The notes beneath the pieces are model-generated. The model saw nothing but the letters and a program-made list of their open reading frames with translations, was not told the origin of the DNA and did not search any database. This document shows positions 1 through 8,237 of a stretch of 38,867 nt of DNA, one piece after another. The translations under genes and the position numbers were made by a program. Numbering within the stretch: position 1 is the stretch's first letter; each line of letters begins with the position of its first letter. The DNA comes from Clostridium sp. Lineage in GTDB: Bacteria; Bacillota; Clostridia; Clostridiales; Clostridiaceae. Location: assembly GCF_026168755.1 (NCBI RefSeq), contig NZ_JAPFDR010000026.1:1-38867 (forward strand). Reading direction: 5' to 3'.

Positions 1-33
1 ACGTGATTCTGTGTTATTATTTGGGTAGTCCAT
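1..33 (-). CDS. 5' end of an unidentified minus-strand gene
   Basis: Only 11 codons lie inside the window, reading MDYPNNNTESR, and the gene runs off the left edge. The start is supported by a GGAGG ribosome binding site (bases 43-47 on the minus strand) nine bases upstream of the ATG. The residues are polar and Asn-rich, like the small hydrophilic proteins elsewhere in this window, but eleven residues cannot identify a family. It is divergent from the M16 peptidase gene, so the next 300 bases probably hold promoters for both. Confidence 0.5.
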   Translation of the reverse strand, partial: MDYPNNNTESR

Positions 34-248
34 AGTGATTATCCTCCGTGTTGGTTTTGTTTGGCAATTAAATCATAACACAGATAATCCACTATGGATT
101 TTTTTATTAGTTCAATTTCATTTTACAACAAGTCAAAATAATTTGTTACATAAATTATAAAACATTATTATCTAATTATAAAGTATGATATAAAATAGTC
201 CATAGTAATTAATATAAAAATTATATTATAATGAATAAAATAGATTGA

Positions 249-307
249 ATAATATAATATGTTGTAATTATATATCAAACATATTATATTATAATTCTAG
301 ATAGAAT
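249..307. promoter_or_regulatory. Leader hairpins upstream of the M16 peptidase gene
   Basis: A perfect 14-bp inverted repeat (249-262 with 279-292, 16-base loop) is followed by a second short dyad (294-299 with 302-307). Both lie immediately ahead of the GGGGGAAGG ribosome binding site of the gene starting at 334. No T-run follows, so this is not a terminator. It could form in the mRNA leader or be a protein-binding site. The rest of 34-333 is very AT-rich and I see no gene in it. Confidence 0.35.
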
Positions 308-333
308 TATATAGGTGGGGGAAGGTAGATTCG

Positions 334-1575
334 ATGGTAAAAATAAATTTTGATGTAAAAAAGCATAAATTAGAAAATGGTTTAGAAGTTATAACAATAA
401 AGAAAGATACCCAAATCTCATCAATTAACATAGGTGTAAAGGTTGGAGCTTTGAATGAGAGTTTAAATGAAAAGGGAATTTCTCATTATATAGAACATAT
501 GTTATTTAAAGGAACTGAAAACAGAACCTTTCAAAAGTTAAATGATGATTTAGAAGCATTAGGGGGAGAGTATAATGCATACACGGATTTCTCTCAAACG
601 GTTTATTCTATAAGTTGTTTAGAAGAAGAGTTAAAAAATGCTATTGAAATATTAAGTGATATGTTAATTTGTCCTAAGTTTCCTGAAGAAGAAATTGAAA
701 AAGAAAGAGGAGTAATATTAGCAGAAATAAGATCAAGTAAAGATAGTGTAGAAGATTTTAGCTTTAAAAAAATAAATGAAGTAGCATTTAAGAATAGTTC
801 ATTACGATATGATGTTGCAGGTTTAGATGAAAATGTAAAAAGTTTCACTAAAAAAGAGCTTTATGATTATTATAAAAAGTATTATATTCCTAATAATTCA
901 TTGATAACTATGGTATCATCATTATCTCATGAAGAGGCTTTTGAGGAAATATCAAAGCATTTTAGTAAATGGGAAGCAAATGAAAGGATTAAATTAGTAG
1001 TTAAAGATGAAAAAAATATAAATATAAAGAAGGTAACTACTAAAGAAAATATAGAACTTTGTACAATAATTTATTTATTTACATTTTACGATTTAGATAA
1101 AAAGTATGAATTGCCATTAAGAATATTAAATCATAGATTAGGGGAAAGTGCTAATTCTTTATTATTTAGAGAGGTAAGAGAAAATAGAGGGTTGGCATAT
1201 GATATATATTCTCATTTAGATATTACTCAAAATGTAAGAACTTTATATGTATATACTGCTGTTGATGAGGAAGATATCGATGATGCTGCTAATGCAATTG
1301 AAGAAATTTTTAAGGATATTAAGTTTAGAAATATAACAATTGGAGAGAATGATTTAAATATAATGAAAAAAGTTCATAAAACTGCAGTTATATCTACATT
1401 AGAAGATTCAGTTGAGTTGTGTAGTTATATATTAAGTCAAAGCTTAGAAGGTGAAGATATATTTGAATTTTTAAAAGATATGGATAGATTAAATACAATA
1501 ACTGCTTATGAAATATATGAAGTAGCAAATAAGGTTTTAAATGATCCTACTATTCATATATTAAAATCTTCATAA
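334..1575 (+). CDS. M16 family zinc metallopeptidase
   Basis: This is a pitrilysin/M16-family zinc peptidase of 413 residues, the length of a single two-domain M16B-type subunit such as those that dimerise into processing peptidases. The inverted zinc motif HYIEH is at residues 51-55, and the third zinc ligand, Glu131 in VILAEI, lies 76 residues further on as the family expects. The C-terminal half carries the conserved REVRENRGLAYDIYS segment that supplies the substrate-contacting Arg/Tyr pair. No signal peptide is visible, so it is probably cytoplasmic. The ATG follows a purine-rich GGGGGAAGG site. The gene is followed 13 bases later by recX and probably shares its transcript. The physiological substrate is unknown; the family assignment is secure. 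Confidence 0.92.
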   Translation: MVKINFDVKKHKLENGLEVITIKKDTQISSINIGVKVGALNESLNEKGISHYIEHMLFKGTENRTFQKLNDDLEALGGEYNAYTDFSQTVYSISCLEEELKNAIEILSDMLICPKFPEEEIEKERGVILAEIRSSKDSVEDFSFKKINEVAFKNSSLRYDVAGLDENVKSFTKKELYDYYKKYYIPNNSLITMVSSLSHEEAFEEISKHFSKWEANERIKLVVKDEKNINIKKVTTKENIELCTIIYLFTFYDLDKKYELPLRILNHRLGESANSLLFREVRENRGLAYDIYSHLDITQNVRTLYVYTAVDEEDIDDAANAIEEIFKDIKFRNITIGENDLNIMKKVHKTAVISTLEDSVELCSYILSQSLEGEDIFEFLKDMDRLNTITAYEIYEVANKVLNDPTIHILKSS

Positions 1576-1588
1576 GGTGGCAATAATT

Positions 1589-2227
1589 ATGAATATAATA
1601 ACTAAAATTGAATTAGGCAAAAGAAATAAAGAAAGAGTAAATATTTACATTGATGATGAATATGCTTTTTCTATAAGTGCAGAATTAGTTTATAAAGAAA
1701 ACTTAAAAGTTAAAGATAAAATCAATATTGAAAGTTTGAAAAAACTAGCGGATGAAGACAATTATATAAAGTGTAAAAATTCAGCTCTCAGAGTAATTGA
1801 AAGAACCTATAAAAGTGAAAAAGAGTTAAGAGATAAGTTATCATTAAAAGGTTACGAAGACCATATAATTAAACGAACAATAGATTTTTTGAGAGAATAT
1901 AATTTATTAAATGATACTAATTATGCAAAGATGTATGTAAAAGATAGAGCTAGAAATCAAGGGAAAAAGAAGATTAAATATACACTTATGCAAAAGGGAA
2001 TAGATGAAAATATAATTGAGGAAGAACTAGAAAAACTAGATAAAGATGAGATAAGAGAAGTTGTACATGAGATGGCATTAAAGAAATACAAAGTTTTAAG
2101 TAAAAGAGAAAGTGATGAATATAAATTATCACAGAAATTATATAGGTTTTTAATGGGGAAGGGGTATGATTATGATTTGATTAAAGATGTTGTTAAATCT
2201 GTAGTCAAATCAGAAGATTTAGAATAA
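1589..2227 (+). CDS. recX: Regulatory protein RecX
   Basis: RecX binds RecA filaments and limits RecA recombinase and coprotease activity. The 212-residue protein has the small, highly charged, all-helical character of RecX, with its repeated three-helix units. Examples are the segments ALRVIERTYKSEKELRDKL and FLREYNLLNDTNYAKMY, typical of the first and second repeats. I chose the ATG at 1589 because AAGGTGG lies eight bases upstream. An in-frame GTG at 1577 would sit inside that site and add only four residues. The gene lies between the M16 peptidase and a membrane transglutaminase gene with short gaps, so the three probably form one operon. recA is not in the window. Confidence 0.9.
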   Translation: MNIITKIELGKRNKERVNIYIDDEYAFSISAELVYKENLKVKDKINIESLKKLADEDNYIKCKNSALRVIERTYKSEKELRDKLSLKGYEDHIIKRTIDFLREYNLLNDTNYAKMYVKDRARNQGKKKIKYTLMQKGIDENIIEEELEKLDKDEIREVVHEMALKKYKVLSKRESDEYKLSQKLYRFLMGKGYDYDLIKDVVKSVVKSEDLE

Positions 2228-2240
2228 AGGGGAAATCTTA

Positions 2241-3296
2241 ATGAATGAAATACTCTCTTATACTATATGTTTATTTGTAATAATATTAGGTATTACTAGT
2301 AGTGTTAAAAATACACTTAAAAGACGAAGGTTAAGTTTTTTATTAGAAAGAGTTCTTTATTATTTTTCTATATTGATAAGTATTTTGTTAATAGCTTTGA
2401 AGATAGATATAATACTTAAAGGTATTACAAGAATAACTACGGTAAATTTTAATTTAAGTGGAATATACAATGATATATTTAAAATTGCATTACTTGTAGT
2501 TTTATTCTTTTTGATTCAAGGTATTCTATATAAGGTTTTAAAGTATATTTTAACTCCTATGTTTTTTAATATAAATAGGAAAAATAGTTTTCTTTTAGTA
2601 GGAATATCATCTATTTTAGGAGCTATAAAGGGCATTATATTTTTATTAATTATTTTTGTAGGGATAATTACCTATAATAATACAGTAGGAATCTATAATA
2701 CATTAGAAATTTTTAATGAAAATAAAGTATATACTGAGTTATCAGATATATTAAAAAGAAATACTGGTGAACTCACAGAAGAAGTAGTTGAGAATTTTCT
2801 TCCAACTAGTAATATAATAATATATTATAATGGAGTAACATTAGAAGAGGGGGTTTTATCAAATGATGAAATTAATGCTATGGCAAGAGAGTTAACTGAA
2901 AATGCTACCAATGATATGGATAAAGCACGAATATTATATTCATGGATAGGTAGTAATTTAGAATATGATTATGATAGAGCAGAAAAGGCATTGAATAATG
3001 AAAAGGTAGAAGATAGTGGAGCAATAACAGCCTTTAAAAAAAGAAGTGGAATTTGCTTTGATTATTCATGTCTTTATGTAGCTATGGCAAGAGCAGTAAA
3101 CTTAAATGTTAGATTGTTAACAGGAAATGCATATGATGGTTCGCAGTATGGCCCTCATGCATGGAATGAAGTATATATAAGTGAAATAGAGGAATGGATA
3201 CCTGTTGATACTACATTTTATTCAGCTGGAAATTATTTTAATAATAATGATTTTTATGATGACCATATTATTGATAGTATTGCAGGAGAATGGTGA
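2241..3296 (+). CDS. Membrane protein with transglutaminase-like domain
   Basis: This 351-residue protein has an N-terminal membrane half with four hydrophobic segments (about residues 5-22, 35-55, 78-102 and 117-143). The arrangement resembles CvpA-type proteins. A transglutaminase-like domain occupies about 210-335. The catalytic triad can be read as Cys272 (SGICFDYS), His306 (GPHAWNEVY) and Asp323 (PVDTTF), so the domain looks active. Related domains act as cysteine peptidases or amide-bond enzymes, often on cell-surface substrates. Here the domain would sit on one face of the membrane, but I cannot tell which. The gene starts 13 bases after recX behind an AAAGGGGA site and ends at a hairpin terminator. 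The function is unknown beyond this domain logic. Confidence 0.75.
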   Translation: MNEILSYTICLFVIILGITSSVKNTLKRRRLSFLLERVLYYFSILISILLIALKIDIILKGITRITTVNFNLSGIYNDIFKIALLVVLFFLIQGILYKVLKYILTPMFFNINRKNSFLLVGISSILGAIKGIIFLLIIFVGIITYNNTVGIYNTLEIFNENKVYTELSDILKRNTGELTEEVVENFLPTSNIIIYYNGVTLEEGVLSNDEINAMARELTENATNDMDKARILYSWIGSNLEYDYDRAEKALNNEKVEDSGAITAFKKRSGICFDYSCLYVAMARAVNLNVRLLTGNAYDGSQYGPHAWNEVYISEIEEWIPVDTTFYSAGNYFNNNDFYDDHIIDSIAGEW

Positions 3297-3299
3297 AAG

Positions 3300-3325
3300 A
3301 AAAGCGCTTTATAGCGCTTTTTTAT
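3300..3325. terminator. Bidirectional terminator between convergent genes
   Basis: A 7-bp GC-rich stem (AAAGCGC at 3301-3307 with GCGCTTT at 3314-3320) is flanked by A-runs on the left and T-runs on the right. It can therefore stop transcripts from both directions. The stop codon of the minus-strand TPR gene lies in its loop. Confidence 0.8.
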
Positions 3326-3665
3326 TTTTAGATATTATTAAATTTATTGCTTTTTCACAATCTTTATCTGAAGCATCTAGAGCCCATGCTCTATTAAAGT
3401 AAATTAACGCTTTATTAGTATTTTCGAGCATTGCATAGCAATATGCTAAATTAAAATAGTATTTACTTTCTTTTTGTATACATAATGCTTTTTTTAACAT
3501 ATCAATAGCGGAGTTAAAATCTTTAAGTTTTATATAACATACACCAGCATTATAATAAGCACAACTTTCATTTTCACCAGCTTCAATTGACTCTCTATAA
3601 TTTGAGATTGCTTTAGAGTAATCTTTATTATTATAATATTTATTTCCTTCATTAAAGTAGCTCAT
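3309..3665 (-). CDS. Small tetratricopeptide repeat protein
   Basis: This 118-residue protein is made almost entirely of about three tandem TPR units of roughly 34 residues. The TPR signature is clear: YNNKDYSKAISNYRESIE, AYYNAGVCYIKLKDFNSAID and YYFNLAYCYAMLENTNKALI all show the alternating Tyr/Ala/Gly pattern. Such proteins are protein-protein interaction scaffolds. There is no enzymatic domain, signal peptide or membrane segment. The start has an AGGAGGG site nine bases upstream. It is transcribed convergently with the transglutaminase gene and divergently from the activase gene. Its partner cannot be inferred from context. Confidence 0.85.
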   Translation of the reverse strand: MSYFNEGNKYYNNKDYSKAISNYRESIEAGENESCAYYNAGVCYIKLKDFNSAIDMLKKALCIQKESKYYFNLAYCYAMLENTNKALIYFNRAWALDASDKDCEKAINLIISKNKKAL

Positions 3666-3782
3666 AATACCCTCCTAAGTGTTTAATACAATATTTTAAT
3701 TATTGTCTATAAAATATAATATTATTCATTAAAAAGTATTATATTAAATTGATTTACAGATTTAGTAAGTAGGTTAAAAATA

Positions 3783-3791
3783 TGGTATAAT
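3783..3791 (+). promoter_or_regulatory. Extended -10 promoter for the activase gene
   Basis: The sequence TGGTATAAT is an extended -10 element with a perfect TATAAT, 37 bases ahead of the ATG at 3828. No good -35 is present at the usual distance, which extended -10 promoters can tolerate. Confidence 0.45.
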
Positions 3792-3827
3792 TATTTTGTA
3801 TAATAAAATTTGGGAAGAGTGGTAAAA

Positions 3828-6800
3828 ATGAAATATTTCAAATTAGGAATAGACATAGGTTCAACAACAATAAAAATCGTAGTTTTAAATTATTACAATG
3901 AAGTAATATATAGTGATTACAAAAGACACTTTTCAGATATAAAAACGACTTTAAAGCAATCATTAAAACAGTGTATTGAAGAGTTAGGTAATGTTGATTT
4001 AAAAGTAACAGTTACAGGATCAGGAGGAATTGCAGCAGCAGAATGGTTAAAAGCTGATTTTCAACAAGAAGTTATATCATGTACAAGAGCTGTTGAGGAG
4101 TTTTTACATAAAACTGATGTTGTAATTGAACTTGGTGGTGAGGATGCTAAAATAACATACCTAAAAGATGGAGTAGATCAAAGAATGAATGGAACTTGTG
4201 CAGGTGGGACAGGAGCATTTATTGATCAAATGGCAATATTATTAAACACAGATGCAAAGGGATTAAATGAATTATCTAAGGATGCAACTATTATTTATCC
4301 AATAGCATCGAGATGTGGTGTATTTGCAAAAACCGATGTTCAGCCACTTATTAATGAAGGAGCAAAGAGAAGTGATATTGCGGCTTCTATATTTCAAGCT
4401 GTTGTAAATCAAACTATAAGTGGACTAGCTTGTGGAAAACCAATACATGGAAATGTAGCTTTTTTAGGAGGACCTTTACACTTCCTTGATGGATTAACAA
4501 AAAGATTTATAGAGACTTTGAATTTAAAAGAAGGAGAGTATATTATACCTAAAAATTCAGAGTTATATGTTGCTATTGGTGCAGCAATATTATCAGAAAA
4601 TAGAGAAATTATAACTTTAGGTGAGTTAATAGATAATTTAGATAAAGTTAATTGTAAGGAGATAATACAGAATAATTTACTACCACTATTTAAAGATGAA
4701 GAAGAATATTTAGAATTTTCAAATAGGCATTCAGCTAATAGAGCTAAAAGAGGTGAAATATCTAATTATTCAGGGAATATATTTATAGGAATAGATGCTG
4801 GCTCTACAACTACTAAATTAGCAGTAATAGGTGAAGATAATGAATTATTATATTCTAGTTACAATAATAATGAGGGTAGTCCATTAAATAAAACAATTGA
4901 TATATTAAAAGATTTATATAAAAAACTTAATAAGAATATAACTATAGCCAAAGCTACAGTAACAGGATATGGAGAAGGATTAATAAAAGCTGCTTTAGGA
5001 GTAGATATAGGAGAAATAGAAACGGTTTGTCACTTTAAAGGTGCAAAATCATTTATGCCTAATGTAGATTTTATTTTAGATATTGGTGGACAGGATATGA
5101 AGGCCTTGATTATTAAAGATGGAGTAATAAATAATATATTATTAAATGAAGCTTGCTCATCAGGATGTGGTTCATTTATAGAAGGATTTAGTAAGTCATT
5201 AAATATTTCTATAGATGAATTTGCAAAGCTTTCAGTTAAAGCTGAAAAACCTGTTGATTTAGGATCTAGATGTACAGTATTCATGAACTCTAAAGTAAAG
5301 CAAGTCCAAAAAGAAGGGGCTAGTGTTGGAGATATTTCAGCTGGACTATGTTATTCAGTTGTAAAAAATGCATTATATAAAGTTATAAAAATTAGAAATT
5401 TTGATGAATTAGGTAAAAATATAATTGTACAGGGTGGAACATTCTATAATGATGGTGTATTAAGAAGTTTTGAAAAACTAACAGCTGCTAATGTTATAAG
5501 GCCAGATATAGCAGGGTTAATGGGGGCTTATGGAGCTGCACTAATAGGTAAGGAAAATTATAAAAATGGCGATGTATCTACTTTAATAAAAGAGGATAAG
5601 CTAGAAAAATTTGATTTTAAAGCTACTTGCTCTAGATGTGGAGGATGTGGAAATAACTGCTTATTAACTATTAATAAATTTGATAATGGTGAAAAATATA
5701 TTACTGGAAATAGATGTGAAAGGCCATTAGGCAATAGCGGTAAAAAGTTAGAAGTTCCTAATTTATATAAATATAAATTATCAAGAATATTTAATTACAA
5801 ACCATTATCAAAAGAGGAAGCAACAAGAGGAGAAATTGGTATACCAAGAGCTTTAAATATTTATGAAAACTATCCATTTTGGTTTACCCTTTTAACAGCG
5901 CTAAAATTTAGAGTTATAATTTCTCCAGTATCAAGTAAAAAGCTGTTTAATTTAGGAATAGAGACAATACCATCAGAATCAGTGTGTTATCCGGCAAAGT
6001 TAAGTCATGGTCATATAATGTCATTGATAAATAATGGGATAAAGACTATATTTTATCCTTGTATACCTTATGAATATAAAGAGGATAATAAAGCAAATAA
6101 TCATTATAATTGTCCTGTTGTTACATCCTATCCTGAAGTTATAAAGAATAATATAGATAAATTGAAGGTGAAAGGTATAAAATATATTTCTCCATTTCTA
6201 TCTCTTGATAATAAGGAAAAGTTATATAAGAGAATTTATGATGTATTTAAAAGCTATAATATAACTATGAAAGAATCAAAAAGAGCTGTAGATGCTGCAT
6301 TTGATGAAAGAGAAAAGGTAATAAATGATATAAGAAAAAAAGGTGAAGAAACATTAAAATATATTGAAGAAAATAATATTAAGGGAATAGTTTTATGTGG
6401 AAGACCTTATCATATAGATGAAGAAATAAACCATGGTTTAACAGATATAATCACTTCATCTAACATGGCTGTGTTTACTGAAGATAGTATATCACATTTA
6501 GGGAATTTAGAAAGACCTATTAGAGTTGTAGACCAATGGATGTATCATACTAGGCTTTATAGAGCAGCAGCTTTTGTTAAGGAACGAAATGATTTAGAAT
6601 TAGTACAACTTACTTCTTTTGGATGTGGATTAGATGCTGTAACAAGTGATCAGGTTTCAGAGATATTAGCTTCAAAAAGTAAGATGTATACATTAATAAA
6701 AATAGATGAAGGAAGCAATTTAGGAGCAGTAAAAATTAGAATTAGATCATTAAAAGCCGCTATGGAAGAAAGAGAAAAAAATAAAATAGAACTTAAAACT

Positions 6801-8117
6801 GTTGATAATAAATATAGTAAAGTCTTATTTACAAAAGAAATGAAAAAAGATTGGACAATTCTTGCACCGCAAATGTCTCCAATGCACTTTCAATTTATAG
6901 AAAAGGCTGCTAGGGAAGAAGGATACAATCTTGATGTATTACCTGCAAATGATAAAGAGGCTATAGAAGAAGGAGTAAAGTATGTTAATAATGATGCATG
7001 TTATCCTTCTATTTTAGTAATAGGACAAATGATAAATGCATTAAAATCTGGAAAATATGATCCAAAAAAAACTGCTGTAATAATAAGTCAAACAGGCGGT
7101 GGATGTAGAGCCACTAATTATATAGGCTTTTTAAAGAAGGGATTAAGAGAAGCTGGTTTTGAATATGTACCTATAATATCATTAAATGTACTAGGTATGG
7201 AAAAACAACCTGGATTTAGCATAAGATATTCTTTTATTAAAAAGCTTATGATGGGAATTATATATGGAGATTTATTTATGAGGGTACTTTATAGAGTAAG
7301 GCCTTATGAAAAAATTCCTGGATCAGCAAATGAACTATATGAATTTTGGAGAGAAAAGGCTCTTGAAAATGTTTCTAATGGAAATAAAAGAGAAATGAAT
7401 GAAAATATAAAAAATATAGTAGAAGCATTTGATAAGTTAGAAATAAATGATGTTATAAAACCTAAGGTTGGAATTGTTGGAGAAATACTTGTTAAATATC
7501 ATCCAACAGCAAATAATAATATTATTGATGTTTTAGAACAGGAAGGAGCAGAAGTTGTAGTTCCTGAATTATTAGATTTCTTTTTATACTGTTGTTATAA
7601 CTCTGAATTTAAAAGTAAATATCTATCTAAAAGCAAGTTTGTTAAAACAGCATGTAGTGTAGTTATTACTTATATTGAATCATTTAGAAAAGTTGTAATA
7701 ACTGAATTACAAAAAAGTGAAAGGTTTGGACATCCAACTTCAATAAGTAATCTTGCTGAAAAGGCGTCAAAAGTAGTTTCATTAGGTAATCAAACTGGTG
7801 AAGGATGGTTATTAACTGGAGAAATGATTGAATTAATTGAAAGTGATGTAAATAATATAGTATGCATTCAACCATTTGCTTGTTTGCCTAATCATGTTAC
7901 AGGAAAAGGTATGATAAAAGTATTAAAAGCTAAATATCCTTCTGCAAATATTGTAGCAATAGATTATGATCCAGGAGCATCAGAAGTTAATCAAATAAAT
8001 AGAATTAAATTGATGATGTCAGTTGCATTTAAAAATATGAATGTAGCACAAAGTGGATATAAATGTAGAAACGAAATAAAAATAGATATAAATAATTTAA
8101 CAACTAACAATATATAG
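3828..8117 (+). CDS. Large CoA-dehydratase-type activase (BcrAD/BadFG, two modules)
   Basis: This 1,429-residue protein joins two ASKHA-fold activase modules (about 1-260 and 315-580) to a cysteine-rich linker and a C-terminal half resembling DUF2229 and 2-hydroxyacyl-CoA dehydratase subunits. Each module has the ATP-binding start LGIDIGSTTIKI or IGIDAGSTTTKL and Cys residues that in related activases bind a [4Fe-4S] cluster: Cys124 and Cys163 in the first, Cys443, Cys447 and Cys482 in the second. A further cluster-like motif, CSRCGGCGNNC, is at 601-611, with Cys630 behind it. Activases of this family use ATP to drive one-electron transfer to dehydratases. No separate dehydratase, CoA-transferase or electron-transfer flavoprotein gene is nearby, so the substrate is unknown. 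I chose the ATG at 3828 over an upstream TTG because the purine-rich site precedes it. Confidence 0.85.
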   Translation: MKYFKLGIDIGSTTIKIVVLNYYNEVIYSDYKRHFSDIKTTLKQSLKQCIEELGNVDLKVTVTGSGGIAAAEWLKADFQQEVISCTRAVEEFLHKTDVVIELGGEDAKITYLKDGVDQRMNGTCAGGTGAFIDQMAILLNTDAKGLNELSKDATIIYPIASRCGVFAKTDVQPLINEGAKRSDIAASIFQAVVNQTISGLACGKPIHGNVAFLGGPLHFLDGLTKRFIETLNLKEGEYIIPKNSELYVAIGAAILSENREIITLGELIDNLDKVNCKEIIQNNLLPLFKDEEEYLEFSNRHSANRAKRGEISNYSGNIFIGIDAGSTTTKLAVIGEDNELLYSSYNNNEGSPLNKTIDILKDLYKKLNKNITIAKATVTGYGEGLIKAALGVDIGEIETVCHFKGAKSFMPNVDFILDIGGQDMKALIIKDGVINNILLNEACSSGCGSFIEGFSKSLNISIDEFAKLSVKAEKPVDLGSRCTVFMNSKVKQVQKEGASVGDISAGLCYSVVKNALYKVIKIRNFDELGKNIIVQGGTFYNDGVLRSFEKLTAANVIRPDIAGLMGAYGAALIGKENYKNGDVSTLIKEDKLEKFDFKATCSRCGGCGNNCLLTINKFDNGEKYITGNRCERPLGNSGKKLEVPNLYKYKLSRIFNYKPLSKEEATRGEIGIPRALNIYENYPFWFTLLTALKFRVIISPVSSKKLFNLGIETIPSESVCYPAKLSHGHIMSLINNGIKTIFYPCIPYEYKEDNKANNHYNCPVVTSYPEVIKNNIDKLKVKGIKYISPFLSLDNKEKLYKRIYDVFKSYNITMKESKRAVDAAFDEREKVINDIRKKGEETLKYIEENNIKGIVLCGRPYHIDEEINHGLTDIITSSNMAVFTEDSISHLGNLERPIRVVDQWMYHTRLYRAAAFVKERNDLELVQLTSFGCGLDAVTSDQVSEILASKSKMYTLIKIDEGSNLGAVKIRIRSLKAAMEEREKNKIELKTVDNKYSKVLFTKEMKKDWTILAPQMSPMHFQFIEKAAREEGYNLDVLPANDKEAIEEGVKYVNNDACYPSILVIGQMINALKSGKYDPKKTAVIISQTGGGCRATNYIGFLKKGLREAGFEYVPIISLNVLGMEKQPGFSIRYSFIKKLMMGIIYGDLFMRVLYRVRPYEKIPGSANELYEFWREKALENVSNGNKREMNENIKNIVEAFDKLEINDVIKPKVGIVGEILVKYHPTANNNIIDVLEQEGAEVVVPELLDFFLYCCYNSEFKSKYLSKSKFVKTACSVVITYIESFRKVVITELQKSERFGHPTSISNLAEKASKVVSLGNQTGEGWLLTGEMIELIESDVNNIVCIQPFACLPNHVTGKGMIKVLKAKYPSANIVAIDYDPGASEVNQINRIKLMMSVAFKNMNVAQSGYKCRNEIKIDINNLTTNNI

Positions 8118-8176
8118 AAAAAAATAAAGAGAAATAAAAAAATCGACATTTTTTTATTTTCCTCTTTATTTTTTTT
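8118..8176 (+). terminator. AT-rich terminator after the activase gene
   Basis: A long stem made almost entirely of A-T pairs (about 8122-8143 with 8148-8170, loop around CGAC) ends in a run of eight T residues. It begins immediately after the stop codon of the activase gene. Confidence 0.7.
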
Positions 8177-8237
8177 CGTGTCTTTACTATAATGTATTTA
8201 TGTTTTAATAGGTTAAATTTGTAGCAGGAGAGATAGT

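Noticed and set aside
87..105. Short ATCCA-CTA-TGGAT stem followed by T residues
   Set aside because: A 5-bp stem is too weak to call a terminator, and no plus-strand gene ends before it in the window.
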